Under the pieces are notes generated by a model. It made no database searches. It had not been told where the DNA came from and worked only from the letters and a program-made list of their open reading frames with translations. 5,108 nucleotides of DNA from Rhodobacteraceae bacterium UBA6273 (lineage in GTDB: Bacteria > Pseudomonadota > Alphaproteobacteria > Rhodobacterales > Rhodobacteraceae). A program made the position numbers and the translations under genes. Where the stretch lies: positions 1 to 5,108 of the forward strand of contig DJUV01000345.1 in NCBI GenBank assembly GCA_002440625.1, in the 5' to 3' direction. Position 1 is the first letter of the stretch. Each line of letters starts with the position of its first letter. Of this stretch, positions 1 to 5,108 are shown one piece after another.

Positions 1-749
1 TGGTGTTCCAGTCCTACGCGCTTTACCCGCATCTCGACGTCCAGGGGAACATGACGCTGGGCCTGAAACAGGCGGGCGAGACGAAGGCGGTGATCGACGA
101 ACGCATCGGCGTTGCGGCGAAGATGCTGTCGCTTGAGGCCTATCTGAAGCGCCGCCCGGCGGAACTTTCCGGTGGCCAGCGCCAGCGGGTCGCCATCGGC
201 CGCGCCATCGTGCGCAAGCCCGAGTTGTTCCTCTTCGATGAGCCGCTGTCGAACCTCGATGCCGCGCTCCGCATGGCGACGCGGGTAGAGATTGCGCGGC
301 TTCACCGGGAACTCGGTGCCTCCATGATTTACGTCACCCATGATCAGACCGAGGCGATGACGCTCGCCGACCGCATCGTCGTCCTCCGCGACGGGCGGAT
401 CGAGCAGGTCGGGAGCCCGATGGATCTCTACAACGACCCCGACAACCAGTTCGTCGCCGGTTTCCTCGGCGCGCCGTCGATGAACTTCCTGCCCGGCGAG
501 GGTCAGGCCGCCGCCATCGGCATCCGCCCCGAACACCTGTCCATCTCGGCGACCGGCACCCTGCGCGGCACCGTCACCCATGTCGAGCGGCTCGGCGGAG
601 ACACCAACCTTCTGGTGGAGACGGCGCAGGGCATCCTCACCGTGCGGCTGTTCGGCCAGCACCCGCAGAAGGTCGGCGACAAGGTGATGCTCGGCTACGA
701 TCCGGCCCATGTCTACCGCTTTGACAACGGTGGGAAGAGACTCCGCTAG
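1..749 (+). CDS. Sugar/polyol ABC transporter ATP-binding protein, CUT1 (MalK/UgpC/SmoK-like), 5'-truncated by window edge
   Basis: This is the ATPase subunit of an ABC importer, which hydrolyses ATP at the cytoplasmic face to drive solute uptake through a partner permease pair. The reading frame is open to the left edge. The GTG at 3 is an internal valine of the Q-loop (VFQSYALYPH), not a start. Counting from that valine, the Q-loop glutamine is 3, the signature LSGGQ is 55-59, Walker B LFLFDE is 75-80, the D-loop SNLD is 83-86 and the switch histidine (THDQ) is 113. About 80 N-terminal residues, including Walker A, are missing. A C-terminal TOBE/OB-type regulatory domain follows (IGIRPEH, 172-178, to the end). 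The linker between the GFLGAPSMNFL segment and IGIRPEH is short, which would make the whole protein roughly 330 residues. From memory this matches the compact polyol-type SmoK members better than longer MalK proteins. The substrate cannot be fixed here. It is probably the distal gene of an importer operon, and its stop overlaps the convergent regulator gene by 4 bp. Confidence 0.93.
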   Translation, partial: VFQSYALYPHLDVQGNMTLGLKQAGETKAVIDERIGVAAKMLSLEAYLKRRPAELSGGQRQRVAIGRAIVRKPELFLFDEPLSNLDAALRMATRVEIARLHRELGASMIYVTHDQTEAMTLADRIVVLRDGRIEQVGSPMDLYNDPDNQFVAGFLGAPSMNFLPGEGQAAAIGIRPEHLSISATGTLRGTVTHVERLGGDTNLLVETAQGILTVRLFGQHPQKVGDKVMLGYDPAHVYRFDNGGKRLR

Positions 750-1372
750 GTCAGACTCGTCACCCAGAGGATCGTCGCATCCTCCGGGCTGACGGAGACG
801 ACGTTGTGGCCCATGGTCGCGTCGTAATAGGCGCTGTCGCCGCGGCGAAGCTCGATCGGTTCGTAGAATTCGGTGTAAAGCCGGATGACGCCGGTCAGGA
901 CCATCAGGAATTCCTCGCCGTCATGGCGCACCCAGCCGCCGAATTCCTCAAGTGCGCGGGCGCGGATGCGGGCGGTATAGGGCAGCATCTTCTTGGTGGA
1001 AAGCGACGCCGCCAGAAGCCGGTGCTCATAGGTCGCCGTGGCATGGGCGTGGCCCTCGGCCTGCTTCGTCACCGACATCCGGCCGGAGACCTGCGCCTTC
1101 GACGGCGGGGTGAAAAGCTGCGGGACGGAGATGTCGAGGCCCTCGGCCAGCTTCTTCAGCGCCTCGTAAGTCGGCGACATCTGGCCGTTTTCGATCTTCG
1201 ACAGGGTTGATCTCGCCAGCCCCGCCTGAACCGCCGCCTGTTCCAGCGTCCAGCCGCGCGCCTTGCGCAATTCCCGGACGCGCAGGCCAAGGTTCACCGG
1301 CTCCGCCCGTTCGGCGGTCTCGCCATTGGCGCGGGCGATGCGGATGATCCCGGTCGGGTCGAGGTCGCTCAT
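746..1372 (-). CDS. XRE-family transcriptional regulator with C-terminal cupin domain
   Basis: This is a 208-residue DNA-binding regulator. An XRE-type helix-turn-helix spans about residues 28-87 (LGLRVRELRKARG, then WTLEQAAVQAGLARSTLSKI with the recognition helix near 53-62, and ENGQMSPTYEALKKLAEGL). A cupin_2-like beta-barrel spans about 132-206. Possible metal or ligand residues in the cupin are H150, E153/E154 and H189 (in GHNVVS). Two-domain XRE-cupin proteins typically sense a small metabolite with the cupin and control adjacent catabolic or transport genes. The start at 1372 is chosen because an AGGAG site lies 8 nt upstream and the HTH begins at a normal distance. The frame is open further, to 1546, but that would run into the divergent ligase gene and adds a low-complexity, unconserved-looking leader. 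The gene is divergent from the ligase operon, which makes that operon its likely target, and autoregulation is possible (inference). The ligand is unknown. The 3' end overlaps the ABC gene's stop. Confidence 0.9.
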   Translation of the reverse strand: MSDLDPTGIIRIARANGETAERAEPVNLGLRVRELRKARGWTLEQAAVQAGLARSTLSKIENGQMSPTYEALKKLAEGLDISVPQLFTPPSKAQVSGRMSVTKQAEGHAHATATYEHRLLAASLSTKKMLPYTARIRARALEEFGGWVRHDGEEFLMVLTGVIRLYTEFYEPIELRRGDSAYYDATMGHNVVSVSPEDATILWVTSLT

Positions 1373-1380
1373 CTGTGCGG

Positions 1381-1385
1381 CTCCT
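1381..1385 (-). promoter_or_regulatory. Ribosome binding site of the XRE-cupin regulator
   Basis: The minus strand reads AGGAG here, separated by 8 nt from the ATG at 1372-1370. This near-consensus Shine-Dalgarno decides the start codon and argues against longer N-terminal versions of the regulator. Confidence 0.75.
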
Positions 1386-1398
1386 GCGGTCGTCCTGT

Positions 1399-1415
1399 GC
1401 ATTAACGCCAAATGC
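1399..1415. promoter_or_regulatory. Candidate operator: inverted repeat in the divergent intergenic region
   Basis: The sequence GCATT-AACGCCA-AATGC has perfect 5-bp arms (1399-1403 and 1411-1415) around a 7-bp spacer. It covers the proposed -10 of the regulator's promoter and lies 43 bp upstream of the ligase start, which is a sensible place for an autoregulating XRE-cupin protein to bind. Five-base arms can occur by chance, so assignment as the regulator's site is inference. Confidence 0.3.
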
Positions 1416-1428
1416 CTTCGGCTTGCAA
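1401..1428 (-). promoter_or_regulatory. Candidate sigma70-type promoter for the XRE-cupin regulator
   Basis: On the minus strand a TTGCAA hexamer (1428-1423, 4/6 to TTGACA) is followed after 16 bp by GTTAAT (1406-1401, 4/6 to TATAAT). This is the most AT-rich stretch of the 85-bp divergent gap (1373-1457). Transcription would start near 1394, giving a leader of about 22 nt that contains the AGGAG site. TTGCAA is self-complementary, so it could also act as a -35 for the ligase operon in the other direction, but the matching plus-strand -10 (TAGCCA, 1446-1451) is very poor. This is a consensus reading only. Confidence 0.35.
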
Positions 1429-1457
1429 CGCCCCGGCCAGAGGCGTAGCCAAGGCGG

Positions 1458-2969
1458 ATGCTGTCCGTCATCGACAACGGCGCCCCCGCGCCCTGCCCGG
1501 CTCCGTTCAATCTGGCGGAGCATGTGCTGGCGGCCGGACGCGCCACGCCGGATCGTATCGCGCTGGTGATCCTGCGCTCCGGCGGGGCTGAACGCTGGAG
1601 CTACGGGCGGCTTTCGGATGCTGTCTTGGGTGTCGCCGGTGGGCTTCTCGACCGGGGGCTGAAGCCGGGTGACCGGCTCCTCCTGCGGCTCGGCAATGGC
1701 GTGGGCTTTCCTTTGGCCTTCCTCGGCGCCATCGCCGCCGGGATCGTCCCGGTGCCGACGCCGGCCGGGCTGACCGCGCCCGAAGTGGCGCGCGTGGTCG
1801 CCCTGACCCGCCCCGCGATGATCGTCGCCGGGCCTGGGATCGCCCTGCCCGATCCTTCAGCCGTCCCGGTTCTCGCCGAAGCCGACCTGCGCGGCTTCGA
1901 AGGCGGCCCGCGCGCCGGTTGGGCGATGGGCGATCCCGACCGGCTTGCCTATGTGGTGATGACCTCTGGCACCTCAGGCACGGCGCGCGCCGTGGCCCAT
2001 GCCCATCGCGTGGTCTGGGCGCGGCGGATGATGCATCAGGGCTGGCAGGGGCTTGGGGCAACGGACCGGCTTTTCCACGCTGGCGCGCTCAACTGGACCT
2101 ATACGCTTGGCGCGGGCCTTCTTGATCCCTGGGCGGTCGGGGCAACGGCGATGGTTCTGGCCGACGGCACCGGCATCGCCCAGATCCCACTTCTGCTGAA
2201 ACGCCATCAGGTCAGCATTTTTGCCGCTGTTCCGGGGGTTTATCGCAAGATCCTCAGCGAGAACCCGGCGCTTTCGCTGCCGGATATACGCCACGGGCTA
2301 TCGGCGGGCGAAAAGTTGTCCCCGGCACTCCGGGCCGCTTGGCGCGCGGCAACCGGCACCGATCTGCATGAGGCATTCGGCATGTCGGAAGTGTCGACCT
2401 TTCTGTCATCCTCTCCCACCCGGCCCGCACCCGAGGGTGCCACTGGCTATGCCCAGCCAGGGCGGCGCATCGCGGTTCTGGGCGAGGATGGCGCACCGGT
2501 GGAACGCGGGATGCAGGGCGTGCTTTCGGTCCATCGCGACGACCCCGGTCTGTTCCTCGGCTTTCTCGATGGCGAAACGATCATGCCGCCACAGGGCGAC
2601 TGGTTCCAGACCGGCGACATTGTAACGATGGCTGACGATGGCGCCGTCGAAAGCCTCGGGCGTAGCGACGACATGCTGAACGCCGGTGGCTTCCGCGTCT
2701 CGCCGGGTGAGATCGAGGCGGTGATGAACGCCCATCCCGGCGTCACGGCGAGCGCGGCGGTGGAACTGACGGTCCGGCCCGATGTCACTGTCATTGCCCT
2801 CGCCTATTCCGGCGCTGCCGACACCGGTGCGCTTGAGGTCCATGCCCGCGCCAACCTCGCCCCCTACAAACAGCCGCGTCTGTATCTGGCGCTGGAGACG
2901 CTGCCTGTCACTGCGAACGGCAAGATCAATCGTCGCGCATTGCGTGAAGAGTGGAAGGTAACAATATGA
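1458..2969 (+). CDS. AMP-forming acyl/aryl-CoA ligase-like enzyme (ANL superfamily)
   Basis: This 503-residue protein is an adenylate-forming enzyme. It would activate a carboxylic acid with ATP to an acyl-adenylate and then probably transfer it to CoA, in the cytoplasm. Core motifs appear in order: the A3 phosphate loop at 169-179 (TSGTSGTARAV), A5 FGMSE at 307-311, A7 WFQTGD at 382-387, the hinge A8 GRSDDMLNAGGFRVSP at 401-416, and A10 ANGKINR with the catalytic lysine K489. The length is normal for benzoate-type or short/medium-chain acyl-CoA ligases. The substrate is not readable from sequence. The P-loop is unusual: the family's PK pair is AR here (R177 at the lysine position), although the essential A10 lysine is kept. 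ATG 1458 is the first possible start, since an in-frame TAG lies at 1446-1448. The nearest Shine-Dalgarno-like AAGG (1451-1454) is only 3 nt away, so initiation may be weak. It is the first gene of a three-gene operon, and its stop overlaps the next start (ATGA). Confidence 0.9.
   Translation: MLSVIDNGAPAPCPAPFNLAEHVLAAGRATPDRIALVILRSGGAERWSYGRLSDAVLGVAGGLLDRGLKPGDRLLLRLGNGVGFPLAFLGAIAAGIVPVPTPAGLTAPEVARVVALTRPAMIVAGPGIALPDPSAVPVLAEADLRGFEGGPRAGWAMGDPDRLAYVVMTSGTSGTARAVAHAHRVVWARRMMHQGWQGLGATDRLFHAGALNWTYTLGAGLLDPWAVGATAMVLADGTGIAQIPLLLKRHQVSIFAAVPGVYRKILSENPALSLPDIRHGLSAGEKLSPALRAAWRAATGTDLHEAFGMSEVSTFLSSSPTRPAPEGATGYAQPGRRIAVLGEDGAPVERGMQGVLSVHRDDPGLFLGFLDGETIMPPQGDWFQTGDIVTMADDGAVESLGRSDDMLNAGGFRVSPGEIEAVMNAHPGVTASAAVELTVRPDVTVIALAYSGAADTGALEVHARANLAPYKQPRLYLALETLPVTANGKINRRALREEWKVTI
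2953..2958 (+). promoter_or_regulatory. Ribosome binding site of the FrnE-like gene, inside the ligase 3' end
   Basis: GGAAGG lies 7 nt before the ATG at 2966. It selects ATG 2966, which overlaps the ligase stop as ATGA, over the in-frame GTG at 2951, which would place this site inside the coding region. Confidence 0.75.
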
Positions 2970-3616
2970 TAAAGATGGATATCATTTCGGACGTGGCCTG
3001 CCCTTGGTGCTACGTCGGCAAATCCTACCTTGACCGCGCGCTTGAACAGCGCGCCGATCATCCCTTTGCCCTTGAATGGCATCCATTCCAGTTGAACCCC
3101 GATATGCCGAAGGGCGGCATGGACCGGCGCGAGTACATGGCGCTGAAATTCGGCGACCGTGACAACGTCGTTCGGATCCACGCACCGCTTCTGCAACACG
3201 CCGAGAAGGCCGGTATCACCTTCAACCTCGACCGCATCGCGCGGACGCCCAATTCGCTCGACGCGCATCGCCTGATCCACTGGGCCGGGCTTGAGGGGCG
3301 GCAGACGCCGGTCGTCTCCGCCCTCTTCCGCGCCTATTGGGCCGAAGGGCGCGACATCGGCGATGCGGGCGTGCTGGCCGACATCGCCGGCGAGAACGGT
3401 CTTGACCGGGCGATGATCGCGCGGCTTCTGGAAGGCGACAGCGACCGCGCCGAGATTACGGCCCGCGACACCCATGCGCGGGCGCGCGGCGTTAGCGGTG
3501 TGCCGACCTTCATCATCGACAACCGCTATGCGGTTCAGGGCGCGCAGCCCACTGAAAATTGGCTGAATATCATTGACGAAACTATTGATAACATGAAGGA
3601 AGCGCGGAATGTTTGA
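2966..3616 (+). CDS. DsbA-family oxidoreductase, cytoplasmic FrnE-like
   Basis: This 216-residue protein has a thioredoxin fold with a DsbA-type helical insertion. Visible marks are a beta strand (MDIISDV), then the redox motif CPWC at residues 12-15, the FrnE-typical stretch TPNSLDAHRLIHWA at 94-107, and the cis-proline loop GVSGVPTF with P180. The CPWC pair suggests dithiol/disulfide or glutathione-dependent chemistry. There is no signal peptide, so it should act in the cytoplasm rather than as a periplasmic DsbA. Family members include FrnE of antibiotic biosynthesis and stress-linked disulfide isomerases. The related 2-hydroxychromene-2-carboxylate isomerases share the fold, but they usually lack a CxxC, so that role is less likely. 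It starts within the ligase stop (4-bp overlap), and its last 8 bp overlap the MFS gene, so it is almost certainly co-transcribed and translationally coupled. Its substrate is unknown. Confidence 0.88.
   Translation: MIKMDIISDVACPWCYVGKSYLDRALEQRADHPFALEWHPFQLNPDMPKGGMDRREYMALKFGDRDNVVRIHAPLLQHAEKAGITFNLDRIARTPNSLDAHRLIHWAGLEGRQTPVVSALFRAYWAEGRDIGDAGVLADIAGENGLDRAMIARLLEGDSDRAEITARDTHARARGVSGVPTFIIDNRYAVQGAQPTENWLNIIDETIDNMKEARNV
3596..3600 (+). promoter_or_regulatory. Ribosome binding site of the MFS exporter, inside the FrnE-like gene
   Basis: AAGGA lies 8 nt upstream of ATG 3609, within a longer purine run GAAGGAAG (3595-3602). It supports the 8-bp overlapping start and coupled translation with the preceding gene. 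Confidence 0.7.
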
Positions 3617-4826
3617 CGCCACGCAACAGCCTATCCGGCGCTTGCCGGTGGGCGAATTCACCGGCATGCTCGCCCTGCTTTTCGCGACCATCGCCTTTTC
3701 CATCGACGCCATGCTGCCGGCGCTCCCGGCCATTGCGGCGGAGCTTTCGCCCGATGCCGTCAACAACGCCCAGCTTGTCCTCTCGTTCTTCGTCCTCGGC
3801 ATGGGCGTCGGCACGCTTTTCGTCGGGCCGATTTCCGACGCCATCGGCCGCAAGATCACCATCGCCTGGGGCTTTGCGCTTTACGTCGTGGGGTCTGCGC
3901 TGGCCTGGTACGGAGCAGGCCTCGAATTCCTGCTGATCGCCCGGTTCCTGCAGGGCCTCGGCGCCTCATCCCCGCGTGTAGCCGGGATGGCGCTGGTCCG
4001 CGACCTTTATGCCGGGCGTGAGATGGCGCGGATCATGTCTTTCGTGATGATGGTCTTCATGGTCGTCCCGGCGCTGGCACCTCTCATCGGCCAGGCGATC
4101 ATCGGTACTTTCGGCTGGCGCGCGATTTTCCTGGCCTACATCCTTTTCGCTCTCGTCTCGCTCAGCTGGGTGTCGTTCCGGCAGGCCGAGACGCTTGCGC
4201 CCGTCGACCGGCGCCCGATGACGGCGGCCAACCTCTGGTCGGGGCTCAAGGAGGTTCTTTCGTCGGCCGAGGTCCGGGTCTATATCATCGTCATGTCGCT
4301 CGGCTTCGGCCAGATGTTCGCGCTGCTGTCCTCGATCCAGCCGATCTTCGACACGACCTATGGGCTTGGGCACAGTTTTCCCTTGTGGTTTGCTGGGATA
4401 GCGGCCTTTTCTGCCTTCTCGTCCTTCATCAACTCGCGCTTTGTCATGCGTGTGGGCATGCGCAAGCTCGCCGCCATCGCCTATGCTTGTGCGACGGTTC
4501 TGTCGCTGGTGGCGCTCGTGCTGATCGGCACCGGGATGGTCGAGGGCATGGTCTCCTTCGCGGTCTTCTACGTCTGGGCGATCAGCGTCTTCTTCATCGC
4601 CGGCCTCACGTTCGGAAACCTCAATGCGCTCGCCATGCAGAAACTGGGCCATATCGCCGGGATGGCGACTTCGGTCATCACCGCCATCTCGACGGTGGCG
4701 GCAGCCTTCATCGCCGGGCCGGTGGGACTGGCCTACAACGGCACCGCCGTTCCGGCGATCATCGGCGCGGTGGTCTGTTCGGCCATCAGCTACGGGCTGA
4801 TGCACTGGAGCGAGAAGCGGTTTTGA
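3609..4826 (+). CDS. Bcr/CflA-type MFS multidrug or metabolite efflux transporter (DHA1 family)
   Basis: This 405-residue inner-membrane protein has a pattern consistent with 12 transmembrane helices, the first at about residues 17-34 and the last at about 380-398. The loop between helices 2 and 3 carries MFS motif A as GPISDAIGRK (73-82). The stretch ARFLQGLGASSPRVAGMALVRD (111-132) and VVPALAPLIGQ (152-162, motif-C-like, helix 5) are typical of the Bcr/CflA group. So is the late GHIAGMATSVITAIS segment (347-361). These transporters are proton-driven antiporters that export drugs, dipeptides, cysteine-related compounds or other small molecules. The length matches the family. It is the last gene of the ligase-oxidoreductase-MFS operon, so it may export a substrate or product of those enzymes (inference). 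The start is supported by an AAGGA site. The gene stops 3 bp before the convergent mfd stop and is followed by a hairpin terminator. Confidence 0.92.
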   Translation: MFDATQQPIRRLPVGEFTGMLALLFATIAFSIDAMLPALPAIAAELSPDAVNNAQLVLSFFVLGMGVGTLFVGPISDAIGRKITIAWGFALYVVGSALAWYGAGLEFLLIARFLQGLGASSPRVAGMALVRDLYAGREMARIMSFVMMVFMVVPALAPLIGQAIIGTFGWRAIFLAYILFALVSLSWVSFRQAETLAPVDRRPMTAANLWSGLKEVLSSAEVRVYIIVMSLGFGQMFALLSSIQPIFDTTYGLGHSFPLWFAGIAAFSAFSSFINSRFVMRVGMRKLAAIAYACATVLSLVALVLIGTGMVEGMVSFAVFYVWAISVFFIAGLTFGNLNALAMQKLGHIAGMATSVITAISTVAAAFIAGPVGLAYNGTAVPAIIGAVVCSAISYGLMHWSEKRF

Positions 4827-4829
4827 GCC

Positions 4830-5108
4830 TCAGGCCGCAGGCACCGGCTTCGGTGCCTCGGCCTTTTCCGCCAGATCCTTGGCGATGGCGAAGGCGCCCT
4901 TGATCTTCTCGCTGTCCTTCGTCCAGTCGCGGCGGATGATGATCTTGTTGTCCTTGATCTTGGCGAGGCCCTTCTCGCCCTGAAGAAAGTCCACCAAGCC
5001 CTTGGGATTGGGGAATTTATCCATGTGGAACTGGACCGTGACGCCCTTCGGCCCGGCATCGAGCCGGGCGATATGGGCGCGGCGGCACATGGCCTTGATC
5101 CGCATGAC
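4830..5108 (-). CDS. mfd: Transcription-repair coupling factor Mfd, C-terminal fragment (continues beyond window)
   Basis: Only the last 92 residues of a protein usually near 1,150 residues are in the window. The frame is open through the right edge, so the ATG at 5105 is internal (VMRIKAMCRRA). The fragment is the TRCF C-terminal domain. It carries the hallmark DAGPKG (17-22 of the visible part), followed by VQFHMDKFPNPKGLVDFL and KIKDNKIIIRRDW. Mfd is an ATP-driven DNA translocase that removes RNA polymerase stalled at lesions and recruits UvrA. This C-terminal domain keeps it autoinhibited until it engages polymerase. The last residues form an Ala/Pro/Lys-rich tail (AEKAEAPKPVPAA), whose codons also form the terminator hairpin of the convergent operon. 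Identification rests on recognised family motifs. The translocase modules are off the right edge, so intactness of the whole gene cannot be judged. Confidence 0.9.
   Translation of the reverse strand, partial: VMRIKAMCRRAHIARLDAGPKGVTVQFHMDKFPNPKGLVDFLQGEKGLAKIKDNKIIIRRDWTKDSEKIKGAFAIAKDLAEKAEAPKPVPAA
4833..4867 (+). terminator. Rho-independent terminator of the plus-strand operon, embedded in the mfd 3' coding end
   Basis: A stem of 13 pairs is directly visible: GGCCG (4833-4837) with CGGCC (4859-4863), one bulged C (4838), then AGGCACCG (4839-4846) with CGGTGCCT (4851-4858), closed by a GCTT loop. TTTT (4864-4867) follows on the plus strand. It begins 7 bp after the MFS stop. On the minus strand the hairpin has no following T-run, so it is oriented to terminate the plus-strand operon. 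The T-tract is short, which lowers confidence a little. Confidence 0.68.

Noticed and set aside
738..758. Direct repeat AGACTC at 738-743 and 753-758 flanking the shared stop codons
   Set aside because: Six-base repeats are expected by chance at this spacing, and there are no other signs of an insertion or attachment site.
767..784. Hairpin GAGGAT-CGTCGC-ATCCTC downstream of the ABC gene as a terminator
   Set aside because: The stem has only 6 pairs, no T-run follows, and a competing hairpin (782-797) uses the same bases. It lies in regulator coding sequence and is likely chance.
1373..1546. N-terminal extension of the XRE-cupin regulator up to 1546
   Set aside because: It would overlap the divergent ligase start and cover the intergenic promoter region. 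The AGGAG site 8 nt before 1372 fits the shorter protein.
2951..2965. GTG start at 2951 for the FrnE-like gene
   Set aside because: The GGAAGG ribosome site lies inside these codons and is spaced correctly for ATG 2966, which also gives the classic ATGA overlap.
2966..3616. Annotation as 2-hydroxychromene-2-carboxylate isomerase
   Set aside because: It shares the fold, but the intact CPWC pair and the TPNSLDAHRLIHWA stretch fit the FrnE-like oxidoreductase group better. No naphthalene-pathway genes are nearby.
2864..3862. Long minus-strand open frame (332 codons) across the end of the ligase, the FrnE-like gene and the start of the MFS gene
   Set aside because: It runs antisense to three well-supported genes, has no recognisable domain or ribosome site, and is the kind of open frame that high-GC codon use produces on the opposite strand.
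3966..4805. Minus-strand open frame (279 codons) inside the MFS gene
   Set aside because: Its translation is an Arg/Asp/His/Glu-rich string typical of an antisense shadow of a membrane protein gene. It shows no motif, and the plus-strand MFS protein is convincing.

Overview
This is a gene-dense, high-GC chromosomal window that reads as alphaproteobacterial, probably from the Rhodobacteraceae (Rhodobacter/Paracoccus-like). That assignment is an inference from codon use and protein character, not from any search. Five genes plus a sixth partial one cover nearly every base. There are no RNA genes, mobile elements or CRISPR arrays. The only non-coding gap longer than a few bases is an 85-bp divergent intergenic region.

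Layout. Positions 1-749 (+) hold the 3' part of a CUT1/MalK-type sugar or polyol ABC transporter ATPase. Its Walker A region lies off the left edge, and it is probably the last gene of an importer operon. It converges on a minus-strand XRE-cupin transcriptional regulator (746-1372), and the two stop codons overlap inside a CTAG palindrome. The regulator is divergently transcribed from a three-gene plus-strand operon: an AMP-forming acyl/aryl-CoA ligase-like enzyme (1458-2969), a cytoplasmic FrnE-like DsbA-fold oxidoreductase (2966-3616) and a Bcr/CflA-type MFS drug/metabolite exporter (3609-4826). The ligase/oxidoreductase and oxidoreductase/MFS junctions overlap by 4 and 8 bp. Good Shine-Dalgarno sites lie inside the preceding genes, so translational coupling is likely. 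The right edge (4830-5108, minus) is the C-terminal end of mfd, the transcription-repair coupling factor.

Regulatory structure. The 85-bp divergent gap carries a plausible promoter for the regulator, with a small inverted repeat over its -10 region that could be an operator. A strong 13-bp-stem hairpin followed by TTTT sits just after the MFS stop. It would terminate the plus-strand operon, yet it is built from the last codons of mfd on the other strand.

Working together (inference): the XRE-cupin protein is the natural candidate regulator of the ligase-oxidoreductase-exporter operon. That operon could handle, detoxify or export a small carboxylic or aromatic compound, but the sequence does not reveal the substrate. 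I found no convincing novel system. The most unusual points are the terminator embedded in a coding sequence, the degenerate P-loop of the ligase and the operon's gene combination.
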